From Mycoplasmatota bacterium (GTDB lineage Bacteria > Bacillota_I > Bacilli_A > Acholeplasmatales > Acholeplasmataceae): DNA of 37,352 nt. Position numbers and translations under genes: made by a program. The stretch covers positions 31,256-68,607 of the forward strand of contig JANKMU010000008.1 of NCBI GenBank assembly GCA_024650045.1. Direction: 5' to 3'. Position 1 is the stretch's first letter. Each line of letters opens with the position of its first letter. The notes under the pieces are model-generated. The model saw nothing but the letters and a program-made list of their open reading frames with translations. It was not told the origin of the DNA and ran no database searches. This document shows positions 8,050-16,382 of this stretch, piece after piece.

Positions 8050-8712
8050 TCATCTTCTCTTTTGAATAAATTCAATAATCTCATCTTGCTCAGATGGCGT
8101 GGAAATGATAATGAGTTTATCTCCAGATCTTACAACAGTATCCCCTTTAGGAATAATGACATGAGGATCTCTAAAAATACACCCAATATTAATATTTCTT
8201 GGGAATTGAATATCCATGATTCTCTTATTAACAAGAGCAAAATCTTCTTCTACACCTAATTCAAGCATGACTATTTTTTCATCTTCAATAGATAGTGTTT
8301 TAATAATATTTTCTACTGATGATTCATTTAAAATAGTTTGGGCTAATAAATAAGTTGAAGAAATAACGCTGTCGATACCAAGTTTCTTGAAAAGTTCAAC
8401 ATTTTTCGGGTTTCTAACTTTAGAAACTGTTTTCTTTATATTAAATAATCTTTTTGCAGTTATACAGGTAATGTAATTATCTGTATCATTATCCGATAAT
8501 GCAAGTAAAACATCAGCATTTTCTGCTTCTGAATCTGATAATGTATATGCTTTTGTAGGGTCTCCTGGAAATACAGGTATATCGTTATTTGAACTAATAT
8601 ATTCAGCAAAGTCTTTGTCTTGGTTAATAACGATTAATTGATGATTTTCTTCTTTAAGCATCTTAACAATAAAGTCAGCTTCATGTTTTCCGCCTGTAAT
8701 CACGATTTTCAT
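8050..8712 (-). CDS. trkA: TrkA-type K+ channel regulator, RCK_N plus RCK_C
   Basis: A 220-residue cytoplasmic regulator. The N-terminal Rossmann domain (about residues 1-120, MKIVITGGKHEADFIVKMLK) is weak in the glycine motif (TGGKHE instead of GxGxxG), while the C-terminal TrkA_C domain (about 140-215, FPRNINIGCIFRD... IPKGDTVVRSGDKLIII) is clear. It overlaps the preceding small TrkA gene by 4 nt (ATGA) and has GAGGAGG as ribosome site. With the degenerate nucleotide motif here and an intact one in its partner, the two may form a mixed ring under TrkH. Function in gating is established for the family; the mixed assembly is inference. Confidence 0.88.
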   Translation of the reverse strand: MKIVITGGKHEADFIVKMLKEENHQLIVINQDKDFAEYISSNNDIPVFPGDPTKAYTLSDSEAENADVLLALSDNDTDNYITCITAKRLFNIKKTVSKVRNPKNVELFKKLGIDSVISSTYLLAQTILNESSVENIIKTLSIEDEKIVMLELGVEEDFALVNKRIMDIQFPRNINIGCIFRDPHVIIPKGDTVVRSGDKLIIISTPSEQDEIIEFIQKRR

Positions 8713-9128
8713 TTTTCATCCTCCTCGTTACTTAAATTGACAAATTCATTTAAGGACAATGTAAATGGATAAATTGCTTTGATATAAGTACCCTCTAATA
8801 AACGACCTTTATCTGTATCTGATAAACGTACAAAGATGTGAGGAACGTTATAGACGTAGTAACAAATATGAGCAAGATAAATATTTGTATTATCACTATC
8901 TGTTGTTATGACAACTGTTTTAGCATGTTTAATATAGGAATTTTCTAGAACGGATAAATCGGTTGCATCACCAACAACTTGATAGCCTGAAAATGATTCT
9001 TGTAGTTTTCTAAAGGAATCATCAGTGGCATCAATGATGATGACATCTTCACCTAATTCAGACATTTTGGTTGCAATATTAGAACCTAAGCGTCCAGAAC
9101 CGATGACAATAAATTTATTTCTTTTCAT
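8709..9128 (-). CDS. Short TrkA-type protein, RCK_N domain only
   Basis: A 139-residue protein comprising just the NAD/ATP-binding RCK_N domain: FIVIGSGRLGSNIATKMSE carries an intact GxGxxG, followed by DVIIID and VVGDATD. It lacks the C-terminal TrkA_C domain seen in the next gene, with which it overlaps by 4 nt, so it is a partner and not a broken copy. First gene of the trk operon; RBS AAGGAGAT. Promoter at 9204-9231. Confidence 0.88.
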   Translation of the reverse strand: MKRNKFIVIGSGRLGSNIATKMSELGEDVIIIDATDDSFRKLQESFSGYQVVGDATDLSVLENSYIKHAKTVVITTDSDNTNIYLAHICYYVYNVPHIFVRLSDTDKGRLLEGTYIKAIYPFTLSLNEFVNLSNEEDEK

Positions 9129-9203
9129 TTTGATATCTCCTTAAAGCTAGTTTTTGACCATAGTACTTAGAAGATCAAACATTTAATTTTTCAATCATAT
9201 ATC

Positions 9204-9231
9204 ATTTTAACACTTTTTTTAAATATGTCAC
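9204..9231 (-). promoter_or_regulatory. Probable promoter of the trk operon
   Basis: GTGACA (9226-9231) and TAAAAT (9204-9209) on the - strand, 16-nt spacer. The leader to the start codon is about 70 nt with no strong hairpin and no c-di-AMP riboswitch pattern. Confidence 0.5.
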
Positions 9232-9276
9232 TACTTATCTATGATATATATGTATATATTTTACTCTTATTTGCAT

Positions 9277-10470
9277 TTAATTTATAGCACTTTGGTTATT
9301 TTCGAGTAGTTTTTGATAGGAAATATCAATCATAATTGCTCCAAATGGAGCAGTGATTAAAATCGCTAATACAGCGATACTTAAGATAAGATGACCACTA
9401 GGAATGCCTAGTGCTAAAGGAATCGCACCGATTGCTGCTTGAACAGTAGCTTTTGGTGAGTATGCAAAACTAATGAATAATTTTTCTTTTTTGTTAAGAT
9501 TGGATTTGATTAAGGCAATCATAACACCTGTTATTCTAAAGAACATTGCAATTGCGATTAAGATTAAAGAAAATAGTCCAACACTTGATAAAACACGAAT
9601 ATCAACTGCAGCACCAACTAATACAAATAACATGATCTCAGCAATTACCCATATTTTCTCAAATTTACCAACAAGTCTTTGTGCTAATAAATCATAGTGC
9701 TTTAATATTGTTCCACCTAAAATAATGACTGCCAGTAAACCAGATATTGGTACATAAGCTGCAAGTGTTTGCTCCAAAACTATAAGTAGAAATGCTGCCG
9801 AGAAAATCATAAGAACTTTAAGAGTATCTCTAACGTGGAATTTTTTAAAGATCCACACAAGAATGATACCGGTAACTATACCCAGTAAAACACCAAATAT
9901 GATTGCAACCGGTATAAGTAAAATAGAAATAAGATTAAAACTTGATGTCGCATAAGTTTGAATAAATGATGTAAATAGAATGATGACATAAATATCATCA
10001 ATCGATGCACCAGTTAAAATCATTTGTGGAATCTTTTTGTCTTTACCATAGCCTGTTTTCATTAATTTAAGCATTCTTGGAACAACAACTGCAGGCGATA
10101 CTGCAGCAACGATTGCTCCCAATATAGCTGCTTCCAGATATGAGATATTGAAAAACATTGGTGCGAAAATGATTATTGCAAACATTTCAATAGTTGCAGG
10201 AATAAATGATAATAGAATTGCAGGTCTACCGACAGATTTCAAATCTTCTAAGTCTAGTGACAACCCTGCACGTACTAATATAACAATCAAAGCGATTTGT
10301 CTTAAGTCTGTTGATAAATATAAAATATTAGAATCGATAAGATTTAAGACATATGGTCCTAAAATAATACCTGTAATTAACATGCCAATAATACCAGGTA
10401 GTTTTAGTTTGAAAAAGATTTGCGACAATAATAAACTTGTCATGATGATGAGTGCTGCACTGAGTAACAT
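9277..10470 (-). CDS. Cation:proton antiporter (Na_H_Exchanger family), fluoride-riboswitch controlled
   Basis: A 397-residue integral membrane protein of about 12 helices with the monovalent cation:proton antiporter fold. The N-terminus FFKLKLPGIIGMLITGIILGP is typical, and the ion-binding helix contains the acid pair in TGASIDDIYVIILF (Asp158-Asp159), resembling electrogenic CPA2/NapA-type transporters rather than the ND pair of CPA1. A VSPAVVVPRM segment marks the unwound helix. There is no C-terminal TrkA_N domain, unlike Kef. It is preceded by a fluoride aptamer and switchable terminator (10487-10575), so its expression should rise with fluoride. Antiporters are among the genes I recall being linked with this riboswitch. 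Whether it moves Na+, K+ or fluoride itself cannot be told from sequence. RBS AAGGAGAAGG. Confidence 0.88.
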   Translation of the reverse strand: MLLSAALIIMTSLLLSQIFFKLKLPGIIGMLITGIILGPYVLNLIDSNILYLSTDLRQIALIVILVRAGLSLDLEDLKSVGRPAILLSFIPATIEMFAIIIFAPMFFNISYLEAAILGAIVAAVSPAVVVPRMLKLMKTGYGKDKKIPQMILTGASIDDIYVIILFTSFIQTYATSSFNLISILLIPVAIIFGVLLGIVTGIILVWIFKKFHVRDTLKVLMIFSAAFLLIVLEQTLAAYVPISGLLAVIILGGTILKHYDLLAQRLVGKFEKIWVIAEIMLFVLVGAAVDIRVLSSVGLFSLILIAIAMFFRITGVMIALIKSNLNKKEKLFISFAYSPKATVQAAIGAIPLALGIPSGHLILSIAVLAILITAPFGAIMIDISYQKLLENNQSAIN

Positions 10471-10486
10471 AAAGACCTTCTCCTTA

Positions 10487-10523
10487 AATAAAAGACTCCA
10501 ACAACAAAAATGTTGTAGAAGTC
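10487..10523 (-). terminator. Riboswitch expression-platform terminator
   Basis: On the - strand GACTTCTACAAC (10512-10523) pairs with GTTGTTGGAGTC (10494-10505) except for one U-U mismatch, loop ATTTTT, followed by TTTTATTT. Its left arm includes GACTTC, which the aptamer needs for its pseudoknot, so ligand binding should prevent the terminator and turn the gene on. Confidence 0.85.
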
Positions 10524-10575
10524 ATTAGCCTACGCGGTTTTAGCTTTTGCTAAGGGAGACGTTCATTCCCTGGGT
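10512..10575 (-). ncRNA. Fluoride riboswitch (crcB motif)
   Basis: The RNA begins AGGGAAUG, closes a first stem with UCCCU (AGGGA/UCCCU), carries a small UAGC-AAAA-GCUA hairpin, and then ACC-GCGUA-GGC followed by the hallmark UAAUGACUUCUAC. I compared it with the Bacillus cereus crcB leader from memory, which ends its aptamer with UAAUGACUCCUACC and also continues into a terminator. The loop GAACGUC of stem 1 can pair with GACUUC as the pseudoknot with one bulged C. The 12-nt hairpin insertion between stems and the bulge are deviations to note. It sits between a strong promoter and an antiporter gene. Confidence 0.88.
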
Positions 10576-10578
10576 TAT

Positions 10579-10606
10579 ATTATAAAGATTTATGTATGGT
10601 TGTCAA
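10579..10606 (-). promoter_or_regulatory. Promoter of riboswitch-antiporter transcript
   Basis: Perfect TTGACA (10601-10606) and TATAAT (10579-10584) with a 16-nt spacer. The -35 overlaps the TGA stop codon of the upstream DUF1295 gene. Transcription would start a few bases before the aptamer. Confidence 0.88.
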
Positions 10607-11499
10607 GAGTTTTCTTTAACTACTTGTTCTTCATTATCTTTTCTTAAAAATGGAATAAGCACGGAAACGCGTTCTTGATAGAAGGCATATTCAGGACGGG
10701 TTTTTAATATTTTCTTTTCCATCATAGGAATACTAATGAATAAGAATAATGCTGTCATCGCTAGAGGAGCAAGTATGATGAAGTCTAATTTTAATGTACT
10801 ACCAAAATACATTAAATATAATCCCCACCAAACCATAATTTCACCAAAGTAGTTGGGATGTCTTGAATATTTCCATAAACCTTCTTCAATGCAACGTTTT
10901 TCACCTTTGTTAAGGTTCTTGAAGTTATACATTTGTTGATCCGCAATGTACTGTATTGAAGCTGAAATGATGATGACTAAGAAGCCTAGAACTATTAAAT
11001 AATTAATTGATGGACTGATTGTCATTAAATAAATTGCTCCAATCAATTGAACAAATACGATCATTGTAGGCATCATTTGAATGCCAAAAAGATTGGTTAA
11101 AAAGAAAAGTTTAGGTGACTTTTTATAAATTAAAGTATATCGCCAGTCTTGTTCTTTGAAACCTGTCCAATTTCTTGCCCAATTATAAGTTAATCTTAAA
11201 CTCCAAACCAAAATTGCTACGATCATTAAGAATATACTTAAATTAAGTGTTATTTCTAGATAAATTAAAGCGAATATTAAAATAACAGGTGGAGCAACGC
11301 TCCAATATGGATCATAAACACTCGCATTCTTCAACATAAGACTGAAAAGCCAAATCATAAGTGTTGCTGTCACATCAGCAATCATCAACCTTAAAATAAG
11401 ACTTAAATTAACAAAATAAAAAAATGCTAATCCCCCTATAGCAAATGCAACAAGATAAATAAGGAAAAGCCAAATCATCGATTTGTATTTTTTCGACAT
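10603..11499 (-). CDS. DUF1295 / steroid 5-alpha-reductase-like membrane protein
   Basis: A 298-residue multi-pass membrane protein with features of the DUF1295 family, related to steroid reductases and isoprenylcysteine methyltransferases: the block YDPYWSVAPP, WSLRLTYNWARNWTGFKEQDWRY in the middle, and the C-terminal signature SRHPNYFGEIMVWWGLYLMY. The family is thought to use NADPH or S-adenosylmethionine on lipid-like substrates; the substrate here is unknown. ATG start with GAGGA upstream and a TATAAT about 30 nt before it. The gene stands between birA and the riboswitch promoter; its location after the fatty-acid operon may hint at lipid metabolism, but no terminator was seen between them. 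Confidence 0.85.
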   Translation of the reverse strand: MSKKYKSMIWLFLIYLVAFAIGGLAFFYFVNLSLILRLMIADVTATLMIWLFSLMLKNASVYDPYWSVAPPVILIFALIYLEITLNLSIFLMIVAILVWSLRLTYNWARNWTGFKEQDWRYTLIYKKSPKLFFLTNLFGIQMMPTMIVFVQLIGAIYLMTISPSINYLIVLGFLVIIISASIQYIADQQMYNFKNLNKGEKRCIEEGLWKYSRHPNYFGEIMVWWGLYLMYFGSTLKLDFIILAPLAMTALFLFISIPMMEKKILKTRPEYAFYQERVSVLIPFLRKDNEEQVVKENS

Positions 11500-11556
11500 A
11501 CGAATTCCTCGCTTTTATGTTTTCTATAAGTATTATAACATTTTTTAAGTTGTATT

Positions 11557-12090
11557 TTATTTTAATTTAATGTACTTCTCATATTGATTAACAAGTAAAT
11601 TTAATAACTGATTAAAGTGTTTCTTAATGTCAATTGATTGATGAAGTTCATTCTTAATTGAAGTTGCATCAAAGTTTTTAAATTCAGTTTGATTGATATT
11701 GAGACCGATACCTATAACCACATAATCGAAATTATTCTCTGATGACTTTGTTTCAATTAAAATGCCACAAATCTTCTTATCACCTACATATAAATCGTTA
11801 GGTTCTTTAAAATAAACGTTAATGCCTTGATTTTGAAGATGTTGAACTAGTGTTTCCATTACCCATAATTTAATTTCATATGCTTTTGAAACGTTAATAT
11901 CTTTTAAAAGAATAGAAAACAGTAGATTTTCATTAGGATTCGATTCCCATGTTCTATCATATTGTCCTCTACCTTGAGATTGAAAACTAGCTTTGATCAA
12001 TGTCATATGCGGAAAATAAGAGTAATTTTCTTTTAGAAAATCACTCGTTGATGTTAATGTATCAAATTCTAGTAATGTGTATGAAATCAT
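11557..12090 (-). CDS. birA: Biotin-[acetyl-CoA-carboxylase] ligase, catalytic domain only
   Basis: A 177-residue ligase that attaches biotin to the AccB lysine through biotinyl-AMP. Visible motifs are STSDFLKEN, SQGRGQYDRTWES (the GRGR loop, here GRGQ), LLFSILLKD, KEPNDLYVGDKKICGILIE (the KWPND motif with Glu for Trp) and VVIGIGLNIN. There is neither the N-terminal winged helix of bifunctional BirA repressors nor the usual C-terminal SH3-like domain, so it is shorter than most (about 230-320) and cannot act as a repressor. It overlaps fabZ by 4 nt and is the last gene of the acc-fab cluster, next to its substrate's genes. Confidence 0.92.
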   Translation of the reverse strand: MISYTLLEFDTLTSTSDFLKENYSYFPHMTLIKASFQSQGRGQYDRTWESNPNENLLFSILLKDINVSKAYEIKLWVMETLVQHLQNQGINVYFKEPNDLYVGDKKICGILIETKSSENNFDYVVIGIGLNINQTEFKNFDATSIKNELHQSIDIKKHFNQLLNLLVNQYEKYIKLK

Positions 12091-12518
12091 AATTCTCCTA
12101 TTGCAAATGAAATTTCCGCTTCACAAACCAATTGGTCATTAACATAAGCTCTAGCTAAGCCAAAACCAAAGGATTTACGTATTTTAGTTAGTTCACATTT
12201 TAAAATGAGTTTATCTCCAGGTACAACACTCTTTCTAAATTTCGCTTTTTGAATACCTGTAAAATAAGCAATATTATTTTTGTATTGAGGATCTGATAAT
12301 AAGATAACAGCGCCAACTTGTGCAAGTGATTCGATAATTAAAACACCTGGCATCACTGGTTTTCCCGGAAAATGACCTTCGAAAAAGTAATCATCTTCTG
12401 TTACGTATTTTACACCAACACCATATTTTAAGCTTTCAAGTTCAATGATTTCATCTAAAAATAAGAATGGATGACGATGTGGAATAATTTGTTTGATTTC
12501 TTCTTTATTTAGTTTCAT
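12087..12518 (-). CDS. fabZ: 3-hydroxyacyl-ACP dehydratase FabZ
   Basis: A 143-residue hot-dog-fold dehydratase that removes water from 3-hydroxyacyl-ACP. The active-site His is in PHRHPFLFLDEI, and the catalytic Glu region is FFEGHFPGKPVMPGVLIIESLAQ. Full family length. It overlaps both neighbours by 4 nt (fabF upstream, birA downstream), consistent with translational coupling in the operon. Confidence 0.96.
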   Translation of the reverse strand: MKLNKEEIKQIIPHRHPFLFLDEIIELESLKYGVGVKYVTEDDYFFEGHFPGKPVMPGVLIIESLAQVGAVILLSDPQYKNNIAYFTGIQKAKFRKSVVPGDKLILKCELTKIRKSFGFGLARAYVNDQLVCEAEISFAIGEL

Positions 12519-13753
12519 GAGTTCACCTTCTTAAAAATAATTGCTGCATTTTGACCACCAAACCCGATATTGACATTCATAACGTAGTTTAGTTCTTTTT
12601 CTACAAACTTATTAGGTGTGTAATCTAGATCACATTCAGGATCTGGAGATTCTAAATTGATTGTTGGGGGTATTTTACTGGTTTGAAGTGCTTTAATAGC
12701 AGCTATGGTTTCAATGGCTCCTGCAGCCCCTAAAGCGTGGCCAGTCATTGATTTTGTTGAGCTAATACTGACTTGATAAGCTGCATCTCCCATAGCTTTT
12801 TTAATACCCAATGTTTCATATTTATCGTTTAATACTGTTGATGTTCCGTGTGCATTGATATAACCAAGTTCTTCAGGTTTAATATTAGCATCTTCCATAG
12901 CAAGTCTTAAACACATTTCAATACCTTCGGCATTTTCATCAGGTGCTGTCATATGGAATGCATCTGATGTTGTTCCATATCCTACCATTTCAGCTAAAAT
13001 AGGAGCATTTCTCTTTTTTGCATGTTCATATTCTTCTAAGATTAATGTTCCTGCACCTTCTGCAATAACAAATCCTGTTCTTCTTGTGTCAAATGGAACG
13101 GATGCGGCATTTGGATCGTTTGAGAAATTCAAAGCCTTTAGACTTGAAAATCCACCTAATCCTAATTCGTTAATTGGTGCTTCAGCACCACCGGTGATTG
13201 CAACATCAATATAGCCATCTCTAATATATCTAAATGCTTCTCCTATGGAGTTAGTCGCTGCTGAACAAGCAGTTACTTGAGGCATATTTGGACCTTTTGC
13301 TTGATATTTAATACCAATTTTTGCTCCTATTAAATTGATAATTGAATTAGGAATAAAAAATGGAGATATTCGATCTTGTCCACGGGTGACACTGACTTTT
13401 GTTTCTTCAAAAATGGTCGTTAAACCACCAATACCACTACCGATAAATGTACCAACTCTAAATGGGTTAAGTTGACTAATGTCTAATTTAGACTGCACGT
13501 ATGCTTCATGCGTAGCAACTAATGCAAGATTCATCACACGATCATTTCTTCTGATTTCTTTTTTGTCTAAAAAATCTTCGAAATTTAAGTTTTTAACTTC
13601 TCCTGCGATTTTTACTTTCCATGTTTCGACATCATAAAGTGTAATGAAATCAATTCCATTTTTACCATCAATTAAATTTTTAAATGATTCTTCAACGGTG
13701 TTTCCAACAGGACTTACTAGTCCCATCCCTGTTACAACAACTCTTTTTTTCAT
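12515..13753 (-). CDS. fabF: 3-oxoacyl-ACP synthase II (FabF)
   Basis: A 412-residue condensing enzyme that extends acyl-ACP with malonyl-ACP. The thiolase-fold catalytic triad is intact: Cys163 in VTACSAATNSIGEA, His in NAHGTSTVLND and His in KSMTGHALGAAG. The N-terminal MKKRVVVTGMGLVSPVG and the C-terminal NVNIGFGGQNAAIIF are typical. The only synthase of the FabF/FabB type in the window. It follows fabG after an 8-nt gap and overlaps fabZ by 4 nt. Confidence 0.97.
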   Translation of the reverse strand: MKKRVVVTGMGLVSPVGNTVEESFKNLIDGKNGIDFITLYDVETWKVKIAGEVKNLNFEDFLDKKEIRRNDRVMNLALVATHEAYVQSKLDISQLNPFRVGTFIGSGIGGLTTIFEETKVSVTRGQDRISPFFIPNSIINLIGAKIGIKYQAKGPNMPQVTACSAATNSIGEAFRYIRDGYIDVAITGGAEAPINELGLGGFSSLKALNFSNDPNAASVPFDTRRTGFVIAEGAGTLILEEYEHAKKRNAPILAEMVGYGTTSDAFHMTAPDENAEGIEMCLRLAMEDANIKPEELGYINAHGTSTVLNDKYETLGIKKAMGDAAYQVSISSTKSMTGHALGAAGAIETIAAIKALQTSKIPPTINLESPDPECDLDYTPNKFVEKELNYVMNVNIGFGGQNAAIIFKKVNS

Positions 13754-13761
13754 CTTTTCAC

Positions 13762-14511
13762 CTACATCACTAATCCGCCATCAACCTCTAAGGTGTGGCC
13801 AGTTATATAACTTGCTTCTTCGCTTGCAAGGAAGCATACTGCATATGCAACTTCATTAGATTGTCCAAAGCGTTTAAGAGGTATTTGATTACTCCATGCT
13901 TGTGTGACTTCCTCTGATAGTTTTTTTGTCATTTCTGTTTCAATAAATCCAGGAGCGATAGCATTTACAGTTACGCCTCGAGATGCAAACTCTCTTGCTA
14001 ATGCTTTTGTTAATCCTATAACACCTGCTTTTGCAGAACTATAATTAGATTGCCCTGCGTTTCCTAAAACACCTGAAACACTTGATATGTTAATGATTCT
14101 TCCATAACCTGATTTAAGTAATGGTTTTGCTGCATGTTTTGATACGTTCCAAACGCCTTTTAAGTTGGTGTTGATGACGCGATCAAATTGCTCTTCATTC
14201 ATTCTCAGTATTAAAGCATCATCAGTGATGCCTGCATTGTTAACAACAATGTTGAGTGTTCCAAATTTGCTAATTGCTTCTTTAACAAGTTTTTCAGCAT
14301 CTTGATAATTTGAGACATCTGCTTGAACAGCATATGCATCGCCACCGAATGCTTTGATTTCTTCAACAAGTTCATTTGCTTTTTGTTCGCTTCTATTGTA
14401 ATTCAAGACAACTTTTGCGCCTCGTTTAGCGAGTTCTAAGGAAATGAATCTACCGATACCAGCAGCTCCACCAGTAACGATTGCTACTTTATTTTTTAAG
14501 TCCATGGTCAA
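13762..14511 (-). CDS. fabG: 3-oxoacyl-ACP reductase FabG
   Basis: A 249-residue short-chain dehydrogenase that reduces 3-oxoacyl-ACP with NADPH. TGGAAGIGRF binds the cofactor, NNAGITDD is conserved, and the catalytic residues are Ser144 (NISSVSG), Tyr157 and Lys161 (NYSSAK). The likely start is a TTG at 14511, which lies 7 nt after AAAGGA; the in-frame ATG at 14505 would be 13 nt away. Either way it overlaps the end of fabD. Confidence 0.95.
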   Translation of the reverse strand: MTMDLKNKVAIVTGGAAGIGRFISLELAKRGAKVVLNYNRSEQKANELVEEIKAFGGDAYAVQADVSNYQDAEKLVKEAISKFGTLNIVVNNAGITDDALILRMNEEQFDRVINTNLKGVWNVSKHAAKPLLKSGYGRIINISSVSGVLGNAGQSNYSSAKAGVIGLTKALAREFASRGVTVNAIAPGFIETEMTKKLSEEVTQAWSNQIPLKRFGQSNEVAYAVCFLASEEASYITGHTLEVDGGLVM

Positions 14512-15433
14512 TTAACCATCCTTTCAACGTATCTAACTCACTTGCTCTATCGAGATGAGTAACTTCTACATTCATATTTATTTTTTTAATGAGTCCACTT
14601 AAAACCGTTCCTGGTCCTATTTCTACAAAATGGGTTATACCATCTTCAATCATCTGGTTAATCATTTGTTCAAAATAAACAGGTGATTGGATTTGTTTTC
14701 TCATCTCATCAAAAAGCTTTGATGATTCGAGTGGTTTAGCTGTTGTGTTCATATAGAGTGGCACAACTGGCTCTTGATAACTTTCTTTTTTAATAAATTC
14801 ATAAACTTGATCAGCTGCTTGTTTCATTAATGGTGAATGGAAAGCTCCACTGACATTAAGTTCTAAAGCACGTTTAGCACCTAATGATTTGGCAATTTCC
14901 ATTGCCTTTAGGACTGCTTTTTCTTCGCCACTAATAACAACTTGAACAGGTGAATTGTAGTTAGCACTAACAACGATACCTTGATTAGATGCTTCATGAC
15001 AAGCTTGATCAACTAAATCTTTATTTAATCCGATGATTGCAGCCATTTTGCCTGGATTATTTAAGGCACATGTTTGCATATGTTGCGCACGATAATTAAC
15101 GATTTTCATGATTTGTTCAAAATTAAATACTTGAGCAGCATAATATGCTCCATGTTCGCCTAGGCTAAATCCTGCAACTGCATCAACTTTTGCATTTAAT
15201 GTCAAAAATGCTTCATAAGCAAAAATAGTAGCAAGCATCATTAAAGGTTGCGTATATCTTGTATCATTGATTTTTCCATCCGTAGAAGATAACATGTTTC
15301 TAACATCATAACCTAATAGTTTCGATGCCATCACTTCTTTTTCTTTGAATTCTGGAAACATATCAACATAATCTAGACCCATATTTAAATATTGACTACC
15401 TTGTCCAACAAATACTAAAGCTAACTTTTTCAT
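14489..15433 (-). CDS. fabD: Malonyl-CoA:ACP transacylase FabD
   Basis: A 314-residue acyltransferase that loads malonate on acyl carrier protein. QGSQ near the N-terminus forms part of the oxyanion hole, the nucleophile is Ser90 in AGFSLGEHGAYY and the catalytic His is in NVSGAFHSPLM. C-terminal EIGPGTVLSGLIKKI is typical. It begins 10 nt after fabH and overlaps fabG by about 23 nt if the TTG start of fabG is used. Confidence 0.96.
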   Translation of the reverse strand: MKKLALVFVGQGSQYLNMGLDYVDMFPEFKEKEVMASKLLGYDVRNMLSSTDGKINDTRYTQPLMMLATIFAYEAFLTLNAKVDAVAGFSLGEHGAYYAAQVFNFEQIMKIVNYRAQHMQTCALNNPGKMAAIIGLNKDLVDQACHEASNQGIVVSANYNSPVQVVISGEEKAVLKAMEIAKSLGAKRALELNVSGAFHSPLMKQAADQVYEFIKKESYQEPVVPLYMNTTAKPLESSKLFDEMRKQIQSPVYFEQMINQMIEDGITHFVEIGPGTVLSGLIKKINMNVEVTHLDRASELDTLKGWLIDHGLKK

Positions 15434-15443
15434 GATTTATTCC

Positions 15444-16382
15444 TTATAATTGTAGAATTGCACTACCCCAAGTGAATCCTCCACCGAATGCAACTAACAA
15501 TATTTTTTTATTTTTAGTCTCATTTTGATCATAATATTCTGCAATAGTAATTGGAATACTTGCTGCTGAAGTATTTCCGTATTCACTTAAGTTTAACATA
15601 AATTTATCCATTGGAATACCCATGGATTTAGAAACGGATTGAATAATGCGTTCATTTGCTTGATGTGGAATAATCACATCGATATCTTCTATCGCTAATC
15701 CAGAGGATTCTAACACTTTATGAATCGCTTGTTCCATCGCATCGATGGCGAAAAGGTATACACGTTTTCCGTCCATTTTAATATGATTTACAACTGTTAA
15801 CGTATCGTTTGTATCTCCTCTTGCAGCATTAAAGAAAAATGCTTGATTTCTTTCATGATTTGATGGTTCTAAAATCATCGCGCCAGCTCCATCTCCAAAT
15901 AAGACGCATGTATTACGATCAGTATAATCAACAATTTTAGTTAATTGTTCGCCACCAATAACGAGTGCAGCTCTAAATCTACCTGTTTGTAATAAAGATG
16001 CAGCTGTTTCAAGTGCATAAACAAAACCTGTACACGCTGCATTAATATCAAAGCTCATCACTTCATGATTTAATCCTAATTTAGCTTGAACAAAATTGGC
16101 TGTTGATGGTGTCATTTGGTCACCAGTTATGGTTGCCATAATGATTAAATCAATTTTATTTTTATCATAATTCACACGATTGATTGCTTCCATAGCGGCT
16201 TTGTAAGCCATTTCGCTAGTTAATTCATCAACAGCACGATGTCTTGTTTTGATTCCTGTACGTGTTACAATCCATTCATCGGATGTATCGACTAATTTTT
16301 CTAAATCATCGTTAGTTATCAACGTTTCAGGTGCATACTTGCCACTTGAGATAACCTTAATCATTGGTTGGGTTGTTTTCAT
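15444..16382 (-). CDS. fabH: 3-oxoacyl-ACP synthase III (FabH)
   Basis: A 312-residue initiating condensing enzyme that joins acyl-CoA to malonyl-ACP. Cys117 (DINAACTGFVYAL), His in IIPHQANERII and Asn in EYGNTSAASIP make the triad. I use the ATG at 16382, 6 nt after AAGGAG; a longer frame from 16409 has no good ribosome site and adds nine residues unlike the family. The start lies inside accA, an overlap of 26 nt. Acyl-CoA preference (acetyl or branched) cannot be read from this. Confidence 0.95.
   Translation of the reverse strand: MKTTQPMIKVISSGKYAPETLITNDDLEKLVDTSDEWIVTRTGIKTRHRAVDELTSEMAYKAAMEAINRVNYDKNKIDLIIMATITGDQMTPSTANFVQAKLGLNHEVMSFDINAACTGFVYALETAASLLQTGRFRAALVIGGEQLTKIVDYTDRNTCVLFGDGAGAMILEPSNHERNQAFFFNAARGDTNDTLTVVNHIKMDGKRVYLFAIDAMEQAIHKVLESSGLAIEDIDVIIPHQANERIIQSVSKSMGIPMDKFMLNLSEYGNTSAASIPITIAEYYDQNETKNKKILLVAFGGGFTWGSAILQL

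Noticed and set aside
10148-10528. Open frame of 126 codons on the + strand across the antiporter start and the riboswitch
   Set aside because: Antisense to a clear transporter gene and to the riboswitch, no ribosome site or known motif. It arises from the hydrophobic codons of the opposite strand.
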